Source of the DNA: Lachnospiraceae bacterium
GTDB lineage: Bacteria > Bacillota_A > Clostridia > Lachnospirales > Lachnospiraceae
Assembly (NCBI GenBank): GCA_900764695.1
Contig: CAAFOY010000016.1
Coordinates: 1 to 40,292 of the forward strand
DNA: 40,292 bases
Reading direction: 5' to 3'
This document shows positions 34,656 to 40,292 of this stretch, piece by piece (position 1 is the first letter of the stretch; each line of letters starts with the position of its first letter). The notes under the pieces were generated by a model. It had not been told where the DNA came from, did no database searches, and saw only the letters and a program-made list of their open reading frames with translations. A program made the position numbers and the translations under genes.

Positions 34656-36617
34656 ATGAAAGTTACTTTAAAAGATGGTTCAGTAAAAGAATATTCAGAA
34701 CCAATGTCAGTAAATGATATTGCATTTGACATTGCAGGAGGTTTAGGAAGAGCTGCGTGTGCAGGCGAAGTTGATGGAGAGGTTGTAGACCTTAGAACAA
34801 CAATTGACAAGGATTGTACATTAAACATTCTTACATTTAAGGATGAAGCAGGTAAGGCTGCATATAGACATACAGCATCACATGTTATGGCTGAAGCTGT
34901 TAAGAATTTGTTCCCAGAAGCAAAATTAGCAATTGGACCTTCAATTGATACAGGATTTTACTATGATTTTGAACATGAACCTTTTTCAAGAGAGGATTTA
35001 GACAAAATCGAAGCTGAAATGAAGAAAATCATTAAAAAGGGTGCCAGACTTGAAAGATTTACACTTCCAAGAGAAGATGCAATCAAATATATGGAAGATA
35101 GAAATGAACCTTACAAAGTTGAATTAATTAAAGATTTACCTGAAGGTTCAACAATTTCATTTTACAGTCAGGGTGAATTTGTAGACTTATGTGCAGGACC
35201 ACATCTTATGAACACAAAATCAATTAAGGCATTTAAAATTATTTCATCATCAATGGCTTATTGGAGAGGTGATTCTTCAAAAGCAAGATTGCAGAGAATA
35301 TACGCTACAGCTTTTGATAGCAAAGATGAATTGAATAAATATCTTGAAGAATTAGAAGATGCAAAGAACAGAGATCATAATAAACTTGGTAGGGAAATGG
35401 AACTTTTCACAACGGTTGATGTTATCGGACAGGGACTTCCATTATTAATGCCAAAGGGACAGAAAATGGTTCAGAAATTACAGAGATGGATTGAAGACCT
35501 TGAAGATAATGAATGGGGCTATGTACGTACAAAGACGCCTTTAATGGCAAAGAGTGATTTGTATAAGATTTCAGGACATTGGGATCATTATAAAGAAGGA
35601 ATGTTTGTTTTAGGAGATGAAGAAAAAGACAAAGAAGTATTTGCACTTCGTCCAATGACATGTCCGTTCCAGTATTATGTATACAAAGCAAGCCAGAAGA
35701 GCTACAGAGATTTACCTTGCAGATATGGTGAAACATCAACACTTTTCAGAAATGAAGATTCAGGTGAAATGCACGGGCTTACAAGAGTTCGTCAGTTTAC
35801 AATTTCAGAAGGACATCTTATTGTAAGACCTGACCAGATGGTTGAAGAATTTAAGAATTGTATTGCTTTAGCTCAGTATTGCTTACAGACTTTAGGGTTA
35901 GAAGAAGATGTAACATATCATCTTTCAAAATGGGATCCTGAAAATAGAGAAAAATATATCGGAGAACCTGAAGTTTGGAATGAAACAGAACAGGATATCA
36001 GAAACGTTTTAAATGAATTAAATATTCCTTTTGTAGAGGATATTGGAGAAGCAGCTTTCTATGGACCAAAGGTTGATATTAATGCAAAAAATGTTTATGG
36101 AAAAGAAGATACAATGATTACAATTCAGTGGGATGCTTTATTAGCAGAACAGTTTGATATGTATTATATTGATGAAAATGGTGAAAAGAAACGTCCATAC
36201 ATCATCCACAGAACAAGTATTGGATGCTACGAAAGAACACTTGCATGGCTTATTGAAAAATATGCAGGAAAGTTCCCAACATGGTTATGTCCTGAACAGG
36301 TTAGAGTACTTCCTATTTCAGACAAATATGTTGAATATGCTGACAAAGTTGCGGCTGAATTAAAGAAGAATGGTATTGATGTTACAGTTGATTCACGTTC
36401 AGAAAAGATTGGCTACAAGATTAGGGAGGCAAGACTTGATAAACTTCCATATATGCTTGTTGTAGGACAGCAGGAAGAAGCTGACGAAACAGTATCAGTT
36501 AGAAGCCGTTTTGCAGGAGATGAAGGTGTTAAGCCTTTGGATGAATTTATTGAACAGATTTGTAAGGAAATCAGAACAAAAGAAATCCGTAAAGTTGAAG
36601 TAGAAGAAAACAAGTAA
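34656..36617 (+). CDS. thrS: threonyl-tRNA synthetase
   Basis: Charges tRNA-Thr. Domains in order: an N-terminal TGS domain (1-60), the editing domain with HTASH (H72, H76) and the CAGPH motif that together form its zinc/editing site, the class II catalytic core (about 240-540) with MTCPFQYYVYK, motif 2 FRNEDSGEMHGLTRVRQF and motif 3 near GCYERTLAWLIEKYAG, and a C-terminal anticodon-binding domain (PEQVRVLPI…GIDVTVDSRSEKIGYKIREA). The length is 653 residues. The MTCPFQY variant replaces the commoner NCPHH-type zinc-binding stretch, as in one ThrRS branch of Firmicutes. ATG 34656 has AAAGGAG 9 bases upstream; a longer frame back to 34614 begins before it. Confidence 0.97.
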   Translation: MKVTLKDGSVKEYSEPMSVNDIAFDIAGGLGRAACAGEVDGEVVDLRTTIDKDCTLNILTFKDEAGKAAYRHTASHVMAEAVKNLFPEAKLAIGPSIDTGFYYDFEHEPFSREDLDKIEAEMKKIIKKGARLERFTLPREDAIKYMEDRNEPYKVELIKDLPEGSTISFYSQGEFVDLCAGPHLMNTKSIKAFKIISSSMAYWRGDSSKARLQRIYATAFDSKDELNKYLEELEDAKNRDHNKLGREMELFTTVDVIGQGLPLLMPKGQKMVQKLQRWIEDLEDNEWGYVRTKTPLMAKSDLYKISGHWDHYKEGMFVLGDEEKDKEVFALRPMTCPFQYYVYKASQKSYRDLPCRYGETSTLFRNEDSGEMHGLTRVRQFTISEGHLIVRPDQMVEEFKNCIALAQYCLQTLGLEEDVTYHLSKWDPENREKYIGEPEVWNETEQDIRNVLNELNIPFVEDIGEAAFYGPKVDINAKNVYGKEDTMITIQWDALLAEQFDMYYIDENGEKKRPYIIHRTSIGCYERTLAWLIEKYAGKFPTWLCPEQVRVLPISDKYVEYADKVAAELKKNGIDVTVDSRSEKIGYKIREARLDKLPYMLVVGQQEEADETVSVRSRFAGDEGVKPLDEFIEQICKEIRTKEIRKVEVEENK

Positions 36618-36692
36618 TGTTTAATTAAAAGTAAATAAGCATACTTTAGTTTAAAATTATTTTTACAAAAACTAAATGAATAAAAAATAAAA

Positions 36693-36748
36693 AACACTCC
36701 ACACTAAATGTATCGGATAAAATCCGAAATAAATTTAGGTGGAGTGTT
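36693..36748 (+). promoter_or_regulatory. long hairpin covering the Shine-Dalgarno of the DUF1540 gene
   Basis: AACACTCCAC (36693-36702) pairs perfectly with GTGGAGTGTT (36739-36748). After a one-base bulge the pairing continues (CTAAAT with ATTTAG) and ends in a CGGAT-ATCCG hairpin (36714-36726). The right arm contains GGTGGAG, the only ribosome site for ATG 36752, so the folded RNA hides it. No T-run follows, so it is not a forward terminator. Translation control is the natural reading. Confidence 0.7.
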
Positions 36749-36751
36749 ATT

Positions 36752-37081
36752 ATGACTAATTTAGAATGTAATGTAAAAAACTGTTATTACAATAAGTCAT
36801 CAAAATGTTGTCGTGACGGCATAAATGTAGAAGGACAGGATGCAACTGTTATTGATGCAACTTATTGTGGGGATTTTAAAGAGAAGACTGAGGGCACAAC
36901 AGCACAAGCATGTCATTGCAGCGCAGGTCCGGAGGATACATTAGATGTATCATGTGAAGCTAAGAATTGTGTATTTAATGATAATTCTAAGTGCCATGCG
37001 GACAAAATTACAATTTCAGGTAATGGAGCAAAGCATGAAAGTCAGACAGAATGTGGAAGCTTTGAATGTGGTTGTAAGTAG
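36752..37081 (+). CDS. cysteine-rich DUF1540 protein, 109 aa
   Basis: Two tandem copies of a small cysteine-rich module. Each has the pattern CxxKNC…N.SKC…I.I.G..A……CGxF: residues about 3-42 and 67-106. The copies share the C-V-K-N-C-Y/V-x-N start, and both end with a CGDF or CGSF. The linker holds CHCSAG. The pattern suggests a metal-binding domain of the DUF1540 family, which is found in Clostridia and sometimes linked to spores or metal handling; no activity is established here. ATG 36752 uses GGTGGAG, which is sequestered in the preceding hairpin. A single gene with no clear promoter of its own. Confidence 0.85.
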   Translation: MTNLECNVKNCYYNKSSKCCRDGINVEGQDATVIDATYCGDFKEKTEGTTAQACHCSAGPEDTLDVSCEAKNCVFNDNSKCHADKITISGNGAKHESQTECGSFECGCK

Positions 37082-37150
37082 AATCAACTTATTTTTCTGC
37101 AATTGTGCAAGCACATACGAAAAAATAGAGTTGTAGAATGTAAATATATT

Positions 37151-37255
37151 GATTACACGGATTGCTACGTGCTACGCACTGCCACAATCCACCACCAAAT
37201 TCGCATATCGCAAAGCAAGAGCTTCGCTTTTATGCTCATTTGGAACACTGTAATC
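37151..37255. repeat. cruciform-rich intergenic element with GATTACA terminal repeats
   Basis: About 105 bases, visibly richer in G+C than the surroundings, are bounded by GATTACA (37151-37157) and TGTAATC (37249-37255). Inside are two fold-backs: GGATTG (37159-37164) with CAATCC (37185-37190), and CCAAAT (37195-37200) with ATTTGG (37238-37243), the latter continuing into CATA/TATG and AAAGC/GCTTT. Nothing coding is seen. It resembles a small non-autonomous dispersed repeat. It occupies the gap between the DUF1540 gene and the infC promoter. Confidence 0.65.
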
Positions 37256-37275
37256 AAAAAAGTTATAAAAAATTG

Positions 37276-37304
37276 TTGACATATGGATGAGAAGATGGTA
37301 ATAT
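37276..37304 (+). promoter_or_regulatory. promoter of infC-rpmI-rplT
   Basis: TTGACA (37276-37281), a 17-base spacer and TAATAT (37299-37304) preceded by TGG give a strong extended -10 promoter. Transcription should begin near 37311, leaving a leader of about 160 bases. Confidence 0.85.
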
Positions 37305-37310
37305 AAGTGC

Positions 37311-37446
37311 TGATGTGAAAAAAGAAAGCAGAGTATCCGCTCTCACCAAGACACTTTTGAAGTGATTCCAGGTTAATATTTTTATAACGATTTTATTGTG
37401 TAGAAATAATAGTGGGTAATCTGTGGGTTATCCACTTTTCTTTTTG
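37311..37446 (+). promoter_or_regulatory. L20-type ribosomal leader with attenuator, upstream of infC
   Basis: The leader contains AGAG-TATCCG-CTCTCACC (near 37331-37348), then CACTT/AAGTG and AGGTTAATA (about 37372-37380). This arrangement matches the L20-binding leader of Firmicutes infC operons. It is followed by an attenuator stem, AGTGGGTAA (37411-37419) with TTATCCACT (37428-37436), and a T-rich run. In Bacillus excess L20 binds this leader and triggers termination; the same loop would limit L20 and L35 synthesis here. Confidence 0.75.
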
Positions 37447-37472
37447 AAGAAATAATTTGGAGGTGCAATACT

Positions 37473-37979
37473 ATTAGCGATTTAATGATTAACGAACATA
37501 TTAGAGATAGAGAAGTTCGTGTTATTGGAACAGACGGACAACAGTTGGGAGTTATGTCTTCAAGAGATGCTCAGAAGTTAGCAGATGAAGCAGAACTTGA
37601 TTTGATTAAGATTTCACCTAAGGCTAAGCCACCGGTTTGTAAGATTATGGACTATGGCAAGTTCAGATATGAACAGCAGAAGCGTGAAAAGGAAGCAAAG
37701 AAGAAACAACATATTGTCGAAGTAAAAGAAATTAGATTATCACCAAACGTTGAAATTAACGACTTAAAAACAAAGGCTAACAATGCCAGAAAGTTTATTG
37801 AAAAAGGTGATAAGGTTAAAGTAACTCTTCGATTCAGAGGAAGAGAAATGGCGCATATTAGTAGTAATGCACATGTGCTTGATGACTTTGCAAAGATGCT
37901 TGAAGATATTGCATCAGTTGTGAAAGCACCGAAATTAGAAGGCAGAAACATGACAATGTTTTTAGAAAAAAAGCGTTAA
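37473..37979 (+). CDS. infC: translation initiation factor IF-3, apparent AUU start, 168 aa
   Basis: Binds the 30S subunit, blocks premature 50S joining and checks the start codon. The N-terminal domain opens MINEHIRDREVRVIG and leads via the linker helix (KIMDYGKFRYEQQKREKEAKK) to the C-terminal domain with EIRLSPNVEINDL, KVKVTLRFRGREMAH and APKLEGRNMTMFL. The first plain ATG (37485) is 20 bases from the Shine-Dalgarno GGAGGT (37459-37464). An in-frame ATT at 37473 is 8 bases away, so the true start is probably AUU, giving four extra residues (M-S-D-L). IF-3 itself discriminates against AUU, so this permits self-limitation, as known for infC in other bacteria. rpmI and rplT follow. Confidence 0.93.
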   Translation: MSDLMINEHIRDREVRVIGTDGQQLGVMSSRDAQKLADEAELDLIKISPKAKPPVCKIMDYGKFRYEQQKREKEAKKKQHIVEVKEIRLSPNVEINDLKTKANNARKFIEKGDKVKVTLRFRGREMAHISSNAHVLDDFAKMLEDIASVVKAPKLEGRNMTMFLEKKR

Positions 37980-38009
37980 GCTTTTAAGATATTTAAGGAG
38001 GACACAAAC

Positions 38010-38207
38010 ATGCCAAAAATTAAGACAAGCAGAGCAGCTGCAAAACGTTTCAAAAAAACAGGTACAGGAAAGCTTAAAAGAAATAAAGCTTACAAATCAC
38101 ATATCTTAACAAAGAAATCAGCTAAGAGAAAAAGAAATCTTAGAAAAGCAACAACAACTGATGCTACAAATGTAAAGAATATGAAGAAGATTTTACCTTA
38201 TTTATAA
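38010..38207 (+). CDS. rpmI: 50S ribosomal protein L35
   Basis: Large-subunit protein of 65 residues, standard length, very basic. Conserved segments are [38 protein letters not shown] and the end KKILPYL. AAGGAGGA lies about 8 bases before ATG 38010. It is the middle gene of infC-rpmI-rplT, 30 bases after infC and 22 before rplT, and should be controlled with them by the L20 leader. Confidence 0.98.
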   Translation: MPKIKTSRAAAKRFKKTGTGKLKRNKAYKSHILTKKSAKRKRNLRKATTTDATNVKNMKKILPYL

Positions 38208-38229
38208 TCTATAGTAGGAGGAAGAAGAA

Positions 38230-38586
38230 ATGGCAAGAATTAAAGGCGGAATGAACGCTAAGAAGAAACATAATAGAGTATTAAAACTAGCTAAAGGTTA
38301 TAGAGGAGCTAGATCAAAACAGTATAGAGTAGCAAAGCAGTCAGTTATGAGAGCTTTAACAAGTTCATATGCTGGCAGAAAGCAGAAGAAGAGACAGTTC
38401 AGACAGTTATGGATTGCAAGAATCAATGCTGCAGCTAGAATCAATGGACTTTCATACAGCAAGTTTATGTATGGTCTTAAGTTAGCTGGTGTAGAAATGA
38501 ACAGAAAGATGTTAGCTGAAATGGCAGTTAACGATGCTGAAGGATTTGCTAAGTTAGTAGAAGTTGCTAAAGCAAAATTAGCATAG
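38230..38586 (+). CDS. rplT: 50S ribosomal protein L20
   Basis: Large-subunit assembly protein of 118 residues, standard length. It begins [20 protein letters not shown], with the [13 protein letters not shown] segment, [13 protein letters not shown] and [20 protein letters not shown]. It binds 23S rRNA early in assembly. In Firmicutes it also binds its own leader, and a matching leader stands before infC at 37311-37446. TAGGAGGA precedes ATG 38230. A strong terminator ends the operon. Confidence 0.98.
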   Translation: MARIKGGMNAKKKHNRVLKLAKGYRGARSKQYRVAKQSVMRALTSSYAGRKQKKRQFRQLWIARINAAARINGLSYSKFMYGLKLAGVEMNRKMLAEMAVNDAEGFAKLVEVAKAKLA

Positions 38587-38614
38587 TTTATTAAATACAT
38601 TAACATACAAAAAT

Positions 38615-38645
38615 AGGAACTATTCAGATGAGTAGTTCCTTTTTT
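38615..38645 (+). terminator. intrinsic terminator of infC-rpmI-rplT
   Basis: An 11-bp stem (38615-38625 with 38630-38640, one T·G pair) has an AGAT loop and is followed by TTTTT (38641-38645). Confidence 0.9.
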
Positions 38646-38662
38646 CTTGAGAGGAAAAAATT

Positions 38663-40036
38663 GTGGAAAGAGAAAAGTTGAAATCACGTTTGGGCTTTAT
38701 TTTAATTTCAGCCGGATGTGCAATTGGAATAGGGAATGTATGGAAATTCGCTTATATGGCAGGCCAAGGTGGTGGAGGATTTTTTGTATTACTTTATTTA
38801 TTATTTTTGGTAATGCTTGGAATTCCTATCATGTCAATGGAGTTTGCTGTGGGACGTGCAAGCCAGAAAAGTCCGGCTCAGGCATACAAAGCTCTTGAAA
38901 AAGCGGGACAAAAATGGCATATTCACGGATATATTGCTTTAATAGGCAATTATTTACTAATGATGTTTTACACAACGGTTGCAGGTTGGATGCTTTACTA
39001 TTTTTATCTTACAAGCACAGGAAAATTCGTTGGACTTAATACAGATGGAGTGGCAAATGTATTTTCGGAAATGTTACAAAAACCTGTAACAATGACTATT
39101 TGTATGCTTATTATAGTAGTTGTGGGATTTTTTATTTGCTCCATTGGACTTCAAAATGGACTTGAAAAGGTTACAAAGGTTATGATGGTTGCATTGCTTG
39201 CAATTATGGTTATCCTTGCAATTAACAGTTTCTTCATGAAGGGAGCAAAGGAAGGTTTAAGTTTTTATCTAATTCCAAGCATTGAAAGAGCAAAAGCGGC
39301 AGGTATTGGCAATACAGCAGTAGGAGCTATGAATCAGGCATTTTTTACACTTAGTATTGGAATAGGTGCTATGGCAATTTTTGGAAGCTATATTGGAAAA
39401 GATCGTTCACTTTTAGGTGAATCTGTAACAATTGCAGCTCTTGATACTTTTGTTGCAATAACATCAGGTTTAATTATTTTTCCTGCATGTTTTACATTTG
39501 GTGTAGATCAGACACAGGGACCAAGTCTTGTTTTTATTACATTACCAAATATTTTTAATAACATACCTTTGGGTAGAGTTTGGGGAAGTTTGTTCTTTGT
39601 GTTTATGACATTTGCAGCTTTTTCAACAGTACTTGCGGTATTTGAAAATATTGTATCGTGTTGTATGGAACTTACAGGATTTAACAGAAAGAAATCAAGT
39701 ATAGTTAATATGATTCTTGTGGCATTACTTTCAATGCCATGTGTATTAGGATTTAATCTTTGGTCATTTGACTGGCTTGGTGTATTCGGTGGTTCATTCC
39801 TAGATTTTGAAGATTTTCTTGTAAGTAATATATGGTTGCCACTTGGTTCATTAATATACTTACTTTTCTGTACAAGTAAGTTTGGTTGGGGCTGGAAGAA
39901 TTATAAAGAAGAGGCAAATACAGGAAAAGGTATAAAGATTCATAATTGGATGCGAGTATATCTTACATATATATTGCCTTTAATTGTATTGTTTATATTT
40001 GCTTTTGGAATATATGACAAGTTTTGGGCAAAATAG
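38663..40036 (+). CDS. neurotransmitter:sodium symporter (NSS/SNF) family transporter, 457 aa
   Basis: Sodium-coupled transporter of the LeuT/MhsT fold, probably importing an amino acid. About 11-12 membrane helices fill the protein. The family signature in helix 1 is clear: GCAIGIGNVWKFAYMAGQGG, with the unwound GxGN region and K28 where the classical members have R. PIMSMEFAVGRASQKSP follows at the end of helix 2, and helix 6 holds FTLSIGIGAMAIFGSYIG. The length is typical of bacterial members. The start is GTG 38663 with GAGAGGAA about 9 bases upstream. The preceding terminator makes it a separate unit. No small MetS-type partner follows. The substrate is not predictable. Confidence 0.92.
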   Translation: MEREKLKSRLGFILISAGCAIGIGNVWKFAYMAGQGGGGFFVLLYLLFLVMLGIPIMSMEFAVGRASQKSPAQAYKALEKAGQKWHIHGYIALIGNYLLMMFYTTVAGWMLYYFYLTSTGKFVGLNTDGVANVFSEMLQKPVTMTICMLIIVVVGFFICSIGLQNGLEKVTKVMMVALLAIMVILAINSFFMKGAKEGLSFYLIPSIERAKAAGIGNTAVGAMNQAFFTLSIGIGAMAIFGSYIGKDRSLLGESVTIAALDTFVAITSGLIIFPACFTFGVDQTQGPSLVFITLPNIFNNIPLGRVWGSLFFVFMTFAAFSTVLAVFENIVSCCMELTGFNRKKSSIVNMILVALLSMPCVLGFNLWSFDWLGVFGGSFLDFEDFLVSNIWLPLGSLIYLLFCTSKFGWGWKNYKEEANTGKGIKIHNWMRVYLTYILPLIVLFIFAFGIYDKFWAK

Positions 40037-40115
40037 ACTATATCATAAATATGTATTGATTGAAGAAAGATTATGAACATCGGAGTATAATTTAATATTA
40101 AAAGAGAATTACATG

Positions 40116-40155
40116 AAACTTCGCGCTGACACAGGTTGGCGTGGAGTTTTTATTA
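40116..40155 (+). terminator. probable intrinsic terminator of the NSS transporter
   Basis: AAACTTCGCGCT (40116-40127) pairs with GGCGTGGAGTTT (40138-40149), including three G·U pairs, followed by TTATTATAT. The remaining sequence to the window end is AT-rich with no gene that I can support. Confidence 0.65.
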
Positions 40156-40292
40156 TATAGGAAAGTTCTTATAACTTTCAATATATAAAAATACTTTGCA
40201 GGATAGTTCACATTTTCAACACAATAAAAACACACTTTATACCTATAAAAAACACAATTTTAACTAATAAAAAACATAAATGAAAACTATAA

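Noticed and set aside
36645..36676. TTTAGTTT/AAACTAAA inverted repeat as the thrS terminator
   Set aside because: The stem is only 8 AT-rich pairs with a 16-base loop and no following T-run, so it is probably chance in AT-rich DNA.

Overview
The window looks like chromosomal DNA from a low-GC, Gram-positive anaerobe of the Clostridia, most likely Lachnospiraceae or a close relative. The reasons are strong AGGAGG-type ribosome binding sites, AT-rich codon use, a T-box ahead of thrS, an L20-type leader ahead of infC, a very large fused 2-hydroxyacyl-CoA dehydratase activase, a GerW/YtfJ sporulation gene and a FakA-type kinase. I see no phage, insertion sequence, CRISPR array, rRNA or tRNA gene. 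The species is inference.

Positions 1-8300 are accessory and partly decayed. They hold a beta-propeller-like orphan translationally coupled to a gene cut by the window edge, short broken ORFs, an AraC regulator, a chimeric wreck (5' end of a sugar acetyltransferase joined to the 3' end of a YczE-type membrane protein), an intact acetyltransferase, MATE exporter debris, a zinc-ribbon NUDIX hydrolase, a MazF/PemK-like protein with a coiled-coil tail divergent from a coiled-coil membrane protein, and a small U32 peptidase-like protein. A 91-base nested inverted repeat closes this region.

Positions 8300-13580 look like one co-directional unit plus ung: an OmpR-type response regulator and its histidine kinase (1-base overlap), then hisH starting at the base after the kinase stop, hisF, and a diacylglycerol-kinase-like lipid kinase. 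Next come uracil-DNA glycosylase, a C-terminal scrap of an ABC-F gene with a good terminator, and the 1411-residue activase on the minus strand.

Positions 18480-28225 are a co-directional plus-strand run: a rhomboid-like membrane protein with a zinc tail (strong own promoter), lysA, two uncharacterised proteins, DUF2953 (YtfI-like), YtfJ, a 47-residue membrane protein, then a methionine module of metF, a stand-alone MetH reactivation domain and a MetH lacking that domain. Positions 28230-33000 carry rpmB, an Asp23-family gene, fakA, a small membrane protein and guaB, the last behind a structured leader I cannot assign.

Positions 33000-40292 carry a membrane-anchored trigger-factor-like chaperone, thrS under T-box control, a small cysteine-rich DUF1540 protein whose Shine-Dalgarno is buried in a long hairpin, a mobile-looking cruciform repeat, the infC-rpmI-rplT operon (infC apparently starts at AUU) and an NSS-family sodium symporter. 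The most novel-looking points are the DUF1540 start-site hairpin, the guaB leader, the two intergenic fold-back elements, the kinase-hisHF linkage and the rhomboid-like/zinc fusion. I found no clearly new multi-gene system.
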